Shown: in pieces, positions 16,021-29,801 of the stretch
How positions within the stretch are numbered: the first letter of the stretch is position 1
How the letters are laid out: each line of letters starts with the position of its first letter
Source: Salminus brasiliensis
Taxonomy: Eukaryota > Chordata > Actinopteri > Characiformes > Bryconidae
Assembly (NCBI RefSeq): GCF_030463535.1
Contig: NC_132893.1
Coordinates: forward strand, 28,894,782 to 28,958,781
DNA length: 64,000 nucleotides
Direction of reading: 5' to 3'
Notes under the pieces: generated by a model
Told to the model about the DNA's origin: nothing
The model's input: only the letters and a program-made list of their open reading frames with translations
Databases searched by the model: none
Program-made: the position numbers and the translations under genes

Positions 16021-16649
16021 CTGTTGAGGTATAAAGGGATACAGCAAGGCTGTAATGAGGTAATTAAGATGCTGTGCTCCTTTTTTTCGCTCCTTTCCTT
16101 TTCCCTAATCTCAGTCGTTTTAGACAGCGATGTTTAAAATGTCTAAAGTTGAAGGTAGTTGAAGTTTAGAATGAGCAGTAACTGGTAGAAAGGGTCACTA
16201 CAGCCATTATTTGACTTTGCATTTGCTTTGTTGATTAGGGATCCACTTTACTGATCAGTTTGAATTAGTTTGTGTTCTCCTGCTGTTGAACCTCGGTCTC
16301 CTCAGATTCTCAATCAGTTACCAGCTGTGTTCTGCATTAAGCTTCACTGTACATAAAGCATCAACCCCCAGATCTACATTACAGCCCTTTACAGTGAACT
16401 TGAAAATTGACTAACTTTTTAATAGGGACTGAACTCTTGGCTTTTTGGCTTTACATCAACAGCCGAAGCACCTGGAGTTTGTTGCTCTGCTTAGGTGAAC
16501 AAAATGACTGGATGAGATCATTGGAGGCATTCTGACCATGCTATAGACACCGTGTAGAACTTTTTAGAACCAAGGAAACGTTGATGCTGTTTCCTTTGAA
16601 TAAGAACTGAAATGCAAACTGAAGAGAGAAAGTGTGTCAACAATGTTTA

Positions 16650-16692
<43 letters not shown>

Positions 16693-17709
16693 CGTTTCTT
16701 ATTTTGTCCAGCAGGGGGCACCAGGAGACTACAACTGAATCTCACCACCAGCCCCTTCCTTTGTTTTATTTTTATTTATTTTTTTTTAAGTTTATGGTTA
16801 CTGTGTAATTGCCATTGTACAGATTTACAGATCATGTTGCCTTTTGCACATTTTATTATTTATTAATTGTCTTAATTACCATCTTTTGCATTTATGATTA
16901 ATATCTTATCATGGAATTGTTACTTTTGTCACTGTCAGAAGTCTGTTAATTCAAATTCTCATTAAACTCTAAAAGTTTAGGTGGATAATGTCTTTTTAAA
17001 TGCCTTTTCCCAGATTCTTAGATCACACTCTGGAGTTCATACTGAGGTGTCAGTGTTGGCACCGCCATTCTGCTCTCGTCCTCATTAGTGTTTCAACTCA
17101 ACTTGCATCACCATCAAACTGGCAAAGGCTTGTTATGAGCTGTGTGAAGCTTCCAAACAGAATTTTCTCATTTCAGATGAGAAGATTTCGGTCTGTTGCG
17201 CAACTGCCCAGCTGTTACTGGAAACTAGTAAATGTGCATCACACAGGAGTCCTTCAGATGCCTATACTGCACTGACTTTGCCTTCGTTAATTTACGCTAG
17301 CAGAAAAGCTACTGTAAAACGTGTGTAAAAAATCACTAAATCCCTGGTGTGGCGGCCCACTTTCAGTTCAGGTTAAATTATTTTAAATTACAGTCATTAC
17401 AGTCTGAAATTATTAGCAGCACATTATTAAATATACATGCAAAAAATGGAATCATAGGTATAAAGGAAGAATGTGGATATAAAGCAGTATAAATCAAGTG
17501 GATAAGAGAATTTTCACTCGTCCAATTATGTATATGGTACTGTCCGTTATATAGTAGTTACTAATTACTGGATCATTTATTGCAGTTATAAGTAATTAGC
17601 CTTTAGGGGGCATTAACCAAGGTTCAGGAAACACCACCTCCAGTGGTTAGGTAGGTAAACACTGGAGCAACACTGGACGTTTTATTTATTTATTTATGTA
17701 TATATTTTT
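16021..17709. other. Intergenic, no gene recognised
   Basis: Apart from the TTA microsatellite the sequence is unremarkable. A 91-codon frame (17000-17275) has no recognisable motif. Confidence 0.4.
16641..16692. repeat. (TTA)n microsatellite
   Basis: About 16 TTA trinucleotides, nearly pure. Other trinucleotide tracts lie at 23188-23213 (ATT) and 45398-45431 (AAT). Confidence 0.95.
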
Positions 17710-20340
17710 GAGGGGTAGTTGGCCCTGAGGAGGTGAGGGTGGAATAATGGGCGTTGAGATAGAAGTAGAATAACAGAGTGTGGAGTAAAGTAACGGGGCA
17801 TTGAGGAGATTGAGTGGAGCAGTGGAGCTTTGAAGAGTTGGGGTGGAGTAATGGAGTGTCGAGATGGAGGGAGAGCAACATGGCATTAAGGAGATCAGGG
17901 TAAAATAACAGTATGTTAGGAAAATAGGATAGAGTAAATGGGCATTGAAGAGATGGGGTCGAGTAATGGGGCCTTAAGAAGATTGGGTAGAGTAACAGGG
18001 CCTTAAGGAGACGGGGGCATGGTAACAGGGCCTTGAGGAGACAGGGTATTGTAACGAGGAGTTGAGGAGACGGGGTATGGTAACGAGGCGTTGAGGAGGC
18101 GGGGTATAGTAACGAGGCGTTGAGGAGGTGGGGCATATAGTAAAAGGCGTTGAGGAGGCGGGGTATAGTAACGAGGCGTTGAGGAGGTGGGGGATATAGT
18201 TAGAGGCATTGAGGAGACGCAACATGGCATTAAGGAGATCAGGGTAAAATAACAGTATGTTCGGAAAATAGGATAGAGTAAAGGGGCATTGAGGAGACAG
18301 GGTATGGTAACGAGGCGTTGAGGAGGCGGGGTAGAGTAACGAGTCGTTGAGGAGACTGGGTAGAGTAACGAGGTGTTGAGGAGACTGGCTAGAGTAACGA
18401 GGCGTTGAGGAGACTGGGTAGAGTAACGAGGCGTTGAGGAGACTGGGTAGAGTAACGAGGCGTTGAGGAGACTGGGTATGGTAACGAGGTGTTGAGGAGA
18501 CTGGGTATGGTAACGAGGCGTTGAGGAGACTGGGTATGGTAACGAGGCGTTGAGGAGACTGGGTATGGTAACGAGGCGTTGAGGAGACGGGGTATGGTAA
18601 CGAGGCGTTGAGGAGACTGGGTATAGTAACGAGGCATTGAGGAGGCGGGGGATATAGTAAGAGGCATTGGGAAGACTGGGGTAGAGTAACGAAGCGTTGG
18701 GAAGACTGGGGTAGAGTAACGAGGCGTTGGGGAGACGGGGATAGATTAACAGGGCGCTGAGGAGACTGGGGTAGAGTAACAAGGCGTTGGGGAGACGGGG
18801 TAGATTAACAGGGCGCTAAGGAGACTGGGGTAGAGTAACGAGTCGTTGAGGAGACTGGGGTAGAGTAACGAGTCGTTGAGGAGACTGGGTAGAGTAACGG
18901 GGCGTTGAGGAGACTGGGGTAGAGTAACGAGTCGTTGAGGAGACTGGGTAGAGTAACGGGGCGTTGAGGAGACTGGGGTAGAGTAACGAGGCGTTGAGGA
19001 GACTGGGTAGAGTAACGAGGCGTTGAGGAGACGGGGTAGAGTAACGAGGCGTTGAGGAGACTGGGTAGAGTAACGAGGCGTTGAGGAGACTGGGGTAGAG
19101 TAACGAGTCGTTGAGGAGACTGGGTAGAGTAACGGGGCGTTGAGGAGACTGGGGTAGAGTAACGAGGCGTTGAGGAGACTGGGTAGAGTAACGAGGCGTT
19201 GAGGAGACTGGGTAGAGTAACGAGGCGTTGAGGAGACTGGGTAGAGTAACGAGGCGTTGAGGAGACTGGGGTAGAGTAACGAGGCGTTGAGGAGACTGGG
19301 GTAGAGTAACGAGGCGTTGAGGAGACTGGGGTAGAGTAACGAGGCGTTGAGGAGGCGGGGGATATAGTAAGAGGCGTTGGGAAGACTGGGGTAGAGTAAC
19401 GAAGCGTTGGGAAGACTGGGGTAGAGTAACGAAGCGTTGGGAAGACTGGGGTAGAGTAACGAAGCGTTGGGAAGACTGGGGTAGAGTAACGAAGCGTTGA
19501 GGAGACTGGGGTAGAGTAACGAAGCGTTGAGGAGACTGGGGTAGAGTAACCAGGCGTTGAGGAGACTGGGGTAGAGTAACGAGGCGTTGAGGAGACTGGG
19601 TAGAGTAACGAGGCGTTGAGGAGACTGGGTATGGTAACGAGGCGCTGAGGAGACTGGGTATGGTAACGAGGCGTTGAGGAGACGGGGTATGGTAACGAGG
19701 CGTTGAGGAGACGGGGTATGGTAACGAGGCGTTGAGGAGACGGGGTATGGTAACGAGGCGTTGAGGAGACTGGGGTAGAGTAACGAGGCGTTGAGGAGGC
19801 GGGGGATATAGTAAGAGGCGTTGGGAAGACTGGGGTAGAGTAACGAAGCGTTGGGAAGACTGGGGTAGAGTAACGAGGCGTTGGGGAGACGGGGGTAGAT
19901 TAACAGGGCGCTGAGGAGACTGGGGTAGAGTAACGAGGCGTTGGGGAGACTGGGGTAGAGTAACGAGGCGTTGGGGAGACTGGGGTAGAGTAACGAGGCG
20001 TTGGGAAGACTGGGGTAGAGTAACGAAGCGTTGGGAAGACTGGGGATAGATTAACAGGGCGCTGAGGAGACTGGGGTAGAGTAACGAGGCGTTGAGGAGA
20101 CTGGGGTAGAGTAACCAGGCGTTGAGGAGACTGGGGTAGAGTAACGAGGCGTTGGGGAGACTGGGGTAGAGTAACGAGGCGTTGAGGAGACTGGGGTAGA
20201 GTAACGAGGCGTTGAGGAGACTGGGGTAGAGTAACGAAGCGTTGGGAAGACTGGGGTAGAGTAACGAGGCGTTGAGGAGACTGGGGTAGAGTAACGAGGC
20301 GTTGGGGAGACTGGGGTAGATTAACGGGGTAGAGTTGAAT
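17710..20340. repeat. 29/30-bp minisatellite array, about 2.6 kb
   Basis: Roughly 88 head-to-tail units have the form GAGGAGACTGGGGTAGAG followed by TAACGAGGCGTT. The length is 30 bp, or 29 bp when the G run is GGG. Variants (atggtaacg, gatatagtaag, gattaacagggcgc) are interspersed and create higher-order patterns. The left flank to about 18300 is more degenerate and contains a 344-bp internal duplication (17876 and 18220). Each unit carries two CpGs and strong purine bias on the + strand. Long antisense frames across it are artefacts of the stop-poor repeat. Confidence 0.97.
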
Positions 20341-21199
20341 AGATTGAGTAAGAAAAGGGAGGGAAATCGACTTTTGCTGCTTTAAGATTTATGACCTAAT
20401 CACATGTTTTGGGTTCAGGAGAATAAATCTGGATTTCAGATTCTGTTTTATTGGAGATGCAACAACAGAACTCATAACTGCTGTAACCCGAACCTTCAGA
20501 GACATTAATGAGGAATGTGAAGCAATACTGGAACATCTCCTGCTCCGTTTTAGCTCTGAATATTTTTGGGAGTGTCTCCACCGATGTCTCGTCTCCACTG
20601 ATGTTCCTGCTTGTCTTTGGGCTGATGATGAAGAGAAGTCATAGGGTAGATATTTATTAGTCCCGTAACAAGGCTAAATTAAAGCTGACCTAATTTCAGC
20701 TGGTTGTGTCACTGCGGGGGTTGAAGAGGATTTGAACACTGTGTACCGGTTCTGAGCACAACGAAACATTAGTGGAACATTTGTTTATGCAAATATTTGC
20801 GATGATGATAATGTCATATTATGATCAGAATCCCATTCAATTAAAATGCTTTCTCTCAGTCTGTTTGAATGGGAGCAATGTATCCGAGCACTGTTACTGC
20901 CCAAATTCAAGGCTTACTTTCACAGCACATATTTATAGTAAATGTGAGGAAGCCTGCTGCTGAACCTTTCCCTAGTTATACAGCACAACAGGACCCTGAC
21001 AGTTATTTCCTCGTCAGTTGAAGCATGTTCTTTTGGCACGACTCCACATTTCCTCTCTTTGGTCCAGGAAAGAGAGGCCATTTAGAGGAAGGACTGACCT
21101 GTTAGTGCAGGTTAACTTCATTGTGGAGGTCATTATTTGCCTTGCTACCATAGGTTACCTAACTTCCGAATTCAGGTCCAAACATCAAGGACGAAACCT
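20341..21199. other. Right flank of minisatellite, no gene recognised
   Basis: Sequence returns to ordinary composition after the array. Short frames only (for example 20772-20963), without similarity that I can recognise. Confidence 0.4.
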
Positions 21200-21470
21200 G
21201 CTGCATGTCCGAAAGTATTCAGACACTCCTCTAATTAGTGAATTCTGTTCTCTAGAGTGATGGAGCTTCATCCAGTAGCTTTGGGATGAGCTGGAGTGGC
21301 GTTCGTGATCCAGAACAGGTCATCCACCATCAGTACCTGACCTCACTAATTCTCTTGTGGCTGAATACAATCAAATCCTCACAGCAATGTTCCTACATCT
21401 AGTGTAAGGCCTTCCTCACAGAGAAGATATACTCTTATTGGATAGATGGGCATGTGTTTGCAAAACTTAG
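21200..21470. mobile_element. MITE fragment, same superfamily, inverted
   Basis: It contains CCGAAAGTATTCAGACACTC, TTGTGGCTGAATACAATCAA and ATCCTCACAGCAATGTTCCT, complements of motifs in the copies at 15718 and 35200. It ends with a degraded right terminus. Confidence 0.55.
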
Positions 21471-21515
21471 GTTAAGCCCCACCCATTTACCCCTGAAGTT
21501 ACACAGACCACAGAC

Positions 21516-22154
21516 CAGTCATAACATTAAAACCACCTCCCTAATATTGAGCGCTGACCCCTCAAGACATGGACTCCAGATGACCTCTGAAGGTCTCCTG
21601 TGGTATGTGGCACCAAGATGTTTCAGCATCAGATTCTCGTCCCGTAAGTTGTGAGGCAGGGCCTCCATGGGTCACATCAATCAGTCTTGACTTCCCATAG
21701 TTCTCCAGTTGTCCTTTCTTGGAGCACTATTGGTTGATACTGACCACTGACCACTTGGTGGTAAACTTTAGGGACTAAGTGGCTTAGCAGACTAATGCAT
21801 GAGCAAGTTCGAATCCCAAGCCAGGCTGCTTTGCCATCAGCAGCCTAAGCCCAAACGAGCACAGCTGACTGTGCCCTCTCCCCTTACCACTTGTGATCGG
21901 TGGCAGGTCTAAAAGAGGCGGTGTCTGGCTTTGCATGTATTGGAGGAGACATAAGGCCTCTAACCCTTCTAGTATTTGGGGCATTGCTAGCGCTAGGGTG
22001 GGGGGTTCATTGGCAGTACCAACCTGGCAGAAAAAGGGAAAAATTCAACCCCCCCGCCAACCCCTGATACCTGTGACTCTTCATTTGCCGCATAATGTAG
22101 ATCCCACACCTTGACTGATGTCATCGTAACCAGATAATCACGGTTGTTATGAGC
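21516..22154. mobile_element. Inverted-repeat Tc1/mariner-related element interrupted by a SINE
   Basis: The left end CCAGTCATAACATTAAAACC and the right portion TAACCAGATAATCACGG correspond to the ends of the copy at 14590-15014. A family C SINE is inserted between them. The right terminal repeat is degraded. Confidence 0.65.
21773..22020 (+). mobile_element. tRNA-derived SINE, family C, nested in inverted-repeat element
   Basis: Its head GGGACTAAGTGGCTTAGCAG, B box AAGTTCGAATCCC and body GCTTTGCCATCAGCAGCC match family C. It lies inside the longer element 21516-22154, whose two ends it separates. Confidence 0.8.
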
Positions 22155-23185
22155 CGGTTAGGAGCAGGTAGAGCATTTACACTGTTGTAGCGACTCAAAT
22201 TCTGTTCAAAGCTAAATTCACAAAGCCACATAAGAGGTGTATGTATACTGTGTATATCACTGCTGTCCTTCGAAAACCATGTATCTCCATTTGTTATGTC
22301 AATTTTCCGTTTTCTCCATGGTTTGAACCCTGTAGCTGCTTCTGTACGCTCCATAATTCTGGATGAACGGACCAATAGAAATGCTCTAAATTACTTGAAA
22401 TAAACTCGTTTACATTAGCCTCCATTAAAAGCAAAGACCATGTTTGCCTTCTCCTGTAAACTCTGTTGTAGACTGTTCTAAAGATTCATATTTCTCATTG
22501 GACAGTGATGATATACAGATGTATGTAGGGACGTGTATAAAAGGGGTAAATAAGAAGTTCTAGTCCCCGAAGGCAGGGTTTGTGTTGTGGCCAATCGATA
22601 GTGACCCGAGGTTTATTATTATTATTGAAAAAAGAAGAAATTCACGATTGAAGCCAGAACATGTGATAAAATAACCTTTATTTCACGAGAATATGAACAG
22701 AAGAGTAATAAACAGCTTATGTTGTACACAAAAGCAAAATATACTGTACATACATTTATCATGGACTTCTTTGCATTCGCCACCCCACCCTTAAACAGAC
22801 AACAGTAGCCCAACGTTTACCAACAACACAACACACAGATAAGGCAAATGTATCTGATTTTTTGGTTTGTGTTTTTTTTGTATGTTTTTTTTTTATAAAC
22901 ATGCAAGCGACATTACAGAACACAGGAGAACAAACCAGTAAAATCTAAAATGTAAAACAAACAACAATAAAGGTGTAAATTCAGTCTTTAATGTAGTGTC
23001 TCGATATCTTCAGAGTTTAATGTCTTATTCAGTTTTAATTAGAGCAACTCTTTCATTCGGCTGCTGGTTCCACTCCTAAGAGCAGCACTGTGAGCCAATC
23101 AAGCTTCTAATCAGATACAGTGAGGGGACACACACCAGCCGGCTAGAGACAGTGTTTACAGTAGGGCCTGTAGACAAACATGAGA

Positions 23186-23216
<31 letters not shown>

Positions 23217-26022
23217 AACAATAACAACAACAATAATAAAAATAATAAGAAAAAAGGAAAAGTGCAACAGAGGTTTCTTTGCCTTTCTTTGAAGACCACT
23301 TTTGGTTCCATGAGAATCCTTTTAAAGACAAAAGACCTCAGTCCGGACCACCTGAACCATTTATTATTATAATAATTTTTTTAATGGTTCAGACTTTCTG
23401 GCTAATTACAGGAAGTAAGTGATGCACACTATTGTCACCCATTAAACAACAGAAGTAGATAAAGGACCAGTGTTGCGCTGAAATCCATCCCCCCTTCACG
23501 TACACGCGCATCACAAACCTGTATGGGCGCAGCAGATTACGCTCGTGATTCTGGTATCTACTGTAACTGTAGGTTAACCCCTAATAATGAACAGAAGTGA
23601 AAGAAACACGAGGGTAATCTGTTAAACTCGTTGCACTGAGTGACGTGTGTGCACTCGAAGGGAGCCAGATTCTGGCAGGGAGGCAGGATTTGGCACAGCA
23701 CCTAAATAAAGTCTTTAATTATGGAACCAAAAGTGGTTCTTCTACGGTACTGAACCTCACAGAACCCTCTGAAGCACCCTCATTTTTAAGAGTGACACAT
23801 AGGCCCTACGCCCTAGAACTGCAGAACATGTGTGTACAGTCCATTTTAGCATGCTAATCCATGTGCGTCCTTCAACATTCATACCAACAGCTACACACAG
23901 ACCCTGTTTACACCTGGTCACTCCATCAGTCCTGAGTCTCAGGATTTTATCTGGATCAGGCCGTTCCGCATAAAAATGCAAATGTAGACGCACCCAATTA
24001 ATCCAGAATCTAGTCCGATCACTTAAACCACTTCAGGACTGGTGTTCTGAGATGCATTCGACACACATGCTACAGCAGTGTAAACCAAAACTCCTCCCGG
24101 TACAACCGAAACATCAGTAATAACTGCTGTGAAATGAGTGCATTTGCATATTTCATGCCACACAGCAATCAGATAGCAGTCTGATTAACCAGAGATGCAT
24201 TTGACTTCCCAATGTAAAAGCATGTGGCTGAAATCAGATCAGGATACAATCCAGATACCGGTCACGTGACGGGACCAGGTGTAATCGGGTGTAAATCCCA
24301 TCTGACTGAAGCATCAATACTTCGGAGACGACACACTTACAACCTGATTCTCTGACCCTTCTTGTCAGGGGAGGTATGAACATACAACACGCACATTTAT
24401 ACAGTACTGAAGACTACGACTACCTAACGTCTACCAAACACTGTCCGCCCTGGTTCTGAAGAGCAAGCACCGTAGCAGAGCAGAACTGATCTGCTGTGAC
24501 AGTTTTCATTATACTGTACACTCCAAAAAATAAAGATGCTTCTAAGGGTTCTTTGAGGGATGCCTTAAAACAGAGGTTTTTCGAGTAGGTGGGAGTAGGT
24601 GGGACACTATGTGGCTAATCAATGACATGAACAGTTCCCTTCACCTCCAGGAGAACAAAGTCCAGGACAGGAAACTGGATTCAAACTCCGGAGTGGAAGA
24701 CCTGGGCCATAGAAGAACCACTTTTGGTTCCATGAAGCTTGTTTGGGGTGGATTCACAGAAGTGTCTTCAGAAGGAAATTCTTAGATTTGCTTTTTTTCT
24801 TTGTTATGCTTCAGAAAAAGCAATATTCTTCAAAAATCTTTCACTTAAGAATAATTTTGGTTTTCTTCAGAAAAAGAAATCTTATTTTCTTAACCTGTCG
24901 ATAGCTTCACACTTGTCGTAGAGTGTAAAGAGTCTCTAGAGTCTCTAAAATGATCAGTTTAAATGGCTGAATTACTTAAGAGTTCATGTGTAATTTAACT
25001 GGATTAAACATGGAGTTTCTTCCTAAGGTACTGTTAGCATCTCCATTAGTAAAAATTCACGTCTAGCTAGTTTTTCCTCCATTTTGCTCTTCACTGCATT
25101 TGTTAAGCTGAATATTAGAAAATGAAAAACATAATTTCGCATTATGCTGAAGCTGTTAAATTAAAAAATTAAAACTTTTTAGAGAACATTTGAGAACTTT
25201 GAATTGCAGTAAAGAATGAAGGTCTTAGTGTTTATCTTAAGATCCTTCATAAATACACTTTTGTGAATCCCTCCAATCCACCTAATCAAGTAAGCCCTTC
25301 CAGAGTTGACGGAAGAAGCTGGAGCAGGAAAGCACTGAAAAGATGCAGGGCAAGGGTTGGGAACTACTGCCATGGAAGAACCACTTTTGGATCCATAAAG
25401 AACCATGTTTGTGTGTATATATATTTATATATGACACGACTCAAAGAACCCTTTGTAGAACCCTTAATTTCAAGAATGTAGACAACAATAAAAACTGTCA
25501 ACAACTGGTATTCTTCTTTAAAGCACGGATAAAACGGCACCATTTTCCATAACCTCTGACAACTGCGGAATCAAAACACAGTTCCGACAATGCTGCTGGG
25601 ATCAAAGCAGCTTTAAAGGTGAAATTAAAAGCTGAAGGCATGCAGATCCTTTCTGACTAACTGTTTGGAGTAATAAAGTCTGGAATGCAGTCATTTATAA
25701 TGTGCAACGGCTGCTGGACTGAAAGGGAAAAACAAGGAAAATCCCTTCTGATGATGTACTTCGAAGGTAGCTGAACGAACTACAGCTGCTTTAGGTGGAT
25801 CTGTGTGGGCGGCTTGTTTGAAAAGTGTTTGGTTTTCTTTGGGTGAACAGAGAAGGATGCCAGACTGCTAGAGTTTGTGCAGGTCAGGGTAGGAAGCTAG
25901 AAAAACTACAACTAAAAAAACTACATCCCCAATCAGTCCTTCCCACCTTCGACACACGTCATCAGATAGGGCACCTCCCAGTCTGACTGGAGTGTCTTTT
26001 TCAGATATCCAGGTCAATGAAA

Positions 26023-26628
26023 GTTTAAAGGTACCACAGAATGCATTTATTGAGGTTTTAAGGTGTTGTTTGATGTATAAATAGTACATCTGTGACTTGG
26101 TGGGGGTTGGGGTGGTAAATACTCAGATGCAGTTCAACAAGCCTATTTACCACCCTGTTATTTAGCCTCAGTATGAAATACATTTTTCTTTTATGATAAG
26201 CTTGTGGGTATATTTTGATGAGCTCTGCTCTGACTGGTTGGTTGGGGGCACTGCAGCGGCTCACATGAGCCACTTAGCATAGCATAGCTTTGTTTGTTTT
26301 TTTAGCACTAACGAGACAAATTATTTTTCCTGCTCAATTGCTTGGCTTTTGCTTCATCGGGCTGCTTCTGTGCTCCCATTTTGCAGACGCTGGCACAGGA
26401 AAAGCTGTGGCCTGGTTTGCGTAGGAACCCATATTCCCGTAACTGGCAGAGTCTGGAAGTGATGTGCGCTCCAGTATCAACAACACCAAATTCTCTTGAA
26501 CTTGCAGTCTCGTTATACTGGTGTCGCAACTTTAGCGATGTCAATTTTGGGGGATGTAAATATGAACTCTTATTATTTATTAATTATATATAAGTTTTAC
26601 ATTCTAGGGCACCTTTAAAAAAAGTCCT
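26023..26628. mobile_element. Inverted-repeat element, TTTAAAGGTGCC family
   Basis: The left terminus TTTAAAGGTACCACAGAATG and the complement of the right terminus (TTTAAAGGTGCCCTAGAATG) match with few mismatches. The centre contains short overlapping frames on both strands that are not convincing genes. Related ends are seen at 32448 and 52030. Confidence 0.65.
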
Positions 26629-27346
26629 CACACCAAATTTCCCATGAGTAAAAATTGCCATCTGAAATTACCAGCTTTTCAAGGCACTCTATTAGACTGC
26701 ACCTCTGCACCATAACACTGCATGACACATCAGGCAGTGCAAGTGCTATTACAATCTTAGAGATGCACTGAAAACGCCTGTCACAAGACTTTGAAAGCCT
26801 TATGGTTAAGGTTAACTAATCAAAAATGGTCAGATTACAATGCCTGTAGTCCTGATAGCAAAATCTAAACATCTTACATACAACGTAATTACTGATGCAG
26901 GTAATACAAGATCACAATATGTCTGTGGGTTTGTACAGAGAACAGCATATCTGTGCTTATTTAGGATACATATAAAAACAACAACAACAAAACAAAACAA
27001 ACAAGCAACAGAGAAAGCACACATGCACACAAAGCTTTATGTCACTGGGAACGATATTTTTATAGAAACTTTTATACAATAAACATAAATCTATATAAAA
27101 CAATAAAACTATGAAGATAAGCTTCTACTGAGTATTCAATATAATGAATATGCATTAGCTTCAAAATGGATATCAGAAGTTCGGTCTTGTCTTGGAATTT
27201 AAAGACCCAATCAGGAACTGCTACAGTTTTAGTCCAATAAGAAGGCACTCTGTAGCTGCTGGTGGCTAGGCTTTGCTTATTTGTCAGCTGACCCCGGCAC
27301 TGGAAAGTATAACCTACAGTATTACATAATAGTGCCCTACTTCTAG

Positions 27347-27458
27347 GGCCAATTCCCAAACCCAGATTAAGCCTAAGCCTAGACTACAAAGAATTCCTAA
27401 TGGTGATTAGAGGCACTGCAACCTTAAGAGGCGGCTTAACCTCGGTGTGGGAATCCAG
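27347..27458. repeat. Short inverted-repeat MITE
   Basis: AATTCCCAAACCCAGATTAA on the left and the complement of the right end (ATTCCCACACCGAGGTTAAG) form imperfect inverted repeats flanking about 65 bp. There is no coding capacity. Confidence 0.55.
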
Positions 27459-27639
27459 CCCCTGGTGCGTACTGATCAGTGGTAGTAGACTGATGTGACT
27501 AGCATCAAAGTGGGCGGACGTAGCGTTAGCTGTTTTGCCCAATGACTATTAAGAGGCATAGTGTGATATGCTAGCTAGCACAGGGAATACGCTATGCCAA
27601 CAGACAGTGAGCAATCCCTTTCTTTATGTAATACTTAAG

Positions 27640-28100
27640 GCCTGAAGATTAGAGAAGTAGGCTTGGAACCAGATGATTGCAGAAGGTTCCCAGGACTGGC
27701 AACAAAGAAGCGAAGGAGTGAAGGAACAGCGCTTTTCCCTTTCTCAAAATTCAGTTGTCCTTAAGCAATGCCCTAATTCCTAGCTTCCCAGGTGCTGAGG
27801 CGGCTACCTATGGGTGTGTGTTCTCATTGCCCTGTTCCTTGGGGCTAAACGGTTTCTGGTTCAATCCCCTGTAGTGAAGCAGTAAAGGAACAGCACTTTC
27901 TCCTTTCTCAACATTCATGGCTGAGGCACTCTTGAGAAAAGCACCCATCACCCCCCACCAAAACCAAAAATGCTCTTTAGGCCCTGAGCTGGCTGCCTAC
28001 CTCTCCAGGTGTTGTTCTCAGTGTCCTAATCACTGTTGTGAGTGTGTGTATGATCACTACCATGGGTGGGTAAAATGCGGAGGTTGAAATTCTTTATGCA
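27640..28100 (+). mobile_element. Diverged SINE copies in tandem
   Basis: Two old SINE-like units follow each other, at about 27640-27835 and 27836-28100. Both contain a GAAGGAACAGC or AAAGGAACAGC motif, a CTCAA..TTCA segment and an AGGTGCTGAGG or AGGTGTTG motif. The second keeps a B-box-like GGTTCAATCCC and the family A tail GGGTGGGTAAAATGCGGAGG. Confidence 0.55.
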
Positions 28101-29801
28101 ATGGTTGTAAAGTATGTTTCTACTTTGCATCCTCAATGCAAATCAGTCTCCACTCAAACCTGATTAGCGGCAATCGCACGTTTCTGCCCATGAGGTTGAC
28201 AATGAAATGAATAATGCAGTGATCTTTCGATCTACTATAAGGTACAGTATGGTCTGTAGACACGCTAGAAATCTGTGCTTACCTTGATCCCTATTCCTAA
28301 ACTCAGTGCTAGTCCTGCCATAGCTGCGGTAAAAATCCTGAGAGGGGCTTTAACTCCGTCTTACACGTCTTGTAAGTCTAATGTAAGACCAAGTAATTAC
28401 ATTCACTTTCTGTTCTGATGCTCTGTGAATGCCTGGTTTTTATAGGACAATTCTGTTTCTTGAGGCAAAAGAACACGATGAACTGCATTCTTTCAGAGCA
28501 CCAATTGTCTCTCTTTTTTTTGTCTGTCCAATGCCAACTTACTGTCGTGAAGGCCTACAGGGTAATTACTGTTGGTTTGGCCACACACACTAAAACAAGC
28601 GATGAATTCTTGAGGGACATTACGGCTGATGTCATTAAGTTTTAAAGGCAACTTATGGTTCAAAACAAGCCTGATGAAAAGATTGCTTGCAGATGTGTCC
28701 ACCTGGGCCAGGCTTTAAATGAGGAGAACCCTTTAAAAGGTCAGAAAATGGCAACGGCATCGTCAATGTGAATGGAAGAAGACACCCAAAAAAAAACAAA
28801 AAAAAAACACTCAGCTTCCATCAGTGAAATGTCCAGATTCTAATTTTTCTCGTCCGCGTTTAGCAGCTATGTTCAGGTTGGGGAGAAAGTAAAGCAACTG
28901 TTCACCAGGTCCCTTCCCCTGCATTGAAACGTTGAGAATGCCAACTTTATCCATAATGCCCAATACGCGGCCTACCTCTGGCTAACAGCAATGCTCCGTT
29001 TCTCTTTTTTTCACAGCATTCCAAGTGTCAACACAGCCAAATGGCACAAGTCTGCATGGAAAAGCTGAAGCAACAGAAAATTGAAAACATGTACGGGTCG
29101 AAATACGCTGGTTTTCGTGGTCCGAAGCTGGTGATTCTGCTTTGCGTGTCAAAGAAAGACAGCCAGTAACTCTTGCAGTTCTCTGTTGAGTTGTGCTACA
29201 TTGCAGAGTTGGAAGGGTTCACAGTTTGTGGGACTCCGAACTCCGCTGAAAGGAGCTGATCCCCCCAAGCAGCAGCGGAGAACACTGGAATCGTAGGTGT
29301 TGGAAGTCTGTTGTCGCTGCTACAGTGGCAGTGGTGATGATTCCCTAGGATGAAGCCCTATGAGGGCTGAAAGAAGAGAGAGCCGACCTGAAAATCTGAG
29401 AGGGAGAGCGAGAGAGAATGTAGAAAGAGGGAAAGAGAAGGAGAGCAAAAAAATTGAGTCGAAGGAAATGAGGGGAAAGATTCTTCTTTCGTAATTATTT
29501 CAGTGTGTGACCGCTGTGGGCCGATTACAGGCTGCCACATTAATACAGAGCAGATATACAGTACACACGTCTCTGATATAAATCACACTGTTTACACTGT
29601 TTGTTCTCTTGGAGTAGACAGAGGCAGAGTTGGACCTTCATCGTGGAAAGATTGGCCTCATCTCCCTATATGGTCACATCAGAAAAGGTGTGCAACTGGC
29701 ATTCCTGTTTTTACAGCACATTAAAAAGCCCAGTGCCTGAAAGATGGGATGTTGAGATGTCTTGAGAAAGAGCAGAGAAGGTTCTGGCATTCTGACTCAC
29801 T

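Larger units (their letters stand above)
22600..29801 (-). other. Region downstream of il11ra; possible long 3' UTR, no coding exon seen
   Basis: No coding exon is recognisable here on either strand. Reading the - strand downstream from the il11ra stop, the first AATAAA hexamers (TTTATT on +) fall inside a mobile element near 26576 and 26045, then at about 23358, 22677 and 22612. The UTR is therefore either long or uses a variant signal. The stretch 28110-29350 looks unique and non-repetitive. (ATT)n tracts occur at 22612-22627 and 23188-23213. Confidence 0.3.

Noticed and set aside
18003..18782. 259-codon antisense frame with LLNASLLYP-type repeats
   Set aside because: It lies wholly inside the minisatellite. 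The repeat lacks stop codons in this phase, and mixing of 29- and 30-bp units shifts frame within the array, which is incompatible with a maintained protein.
26308..26593. Overlapping 78- and 83-codon frames
   Set aside because: They fall inside an inverted-repeat mobile element and show no recognisable domain.
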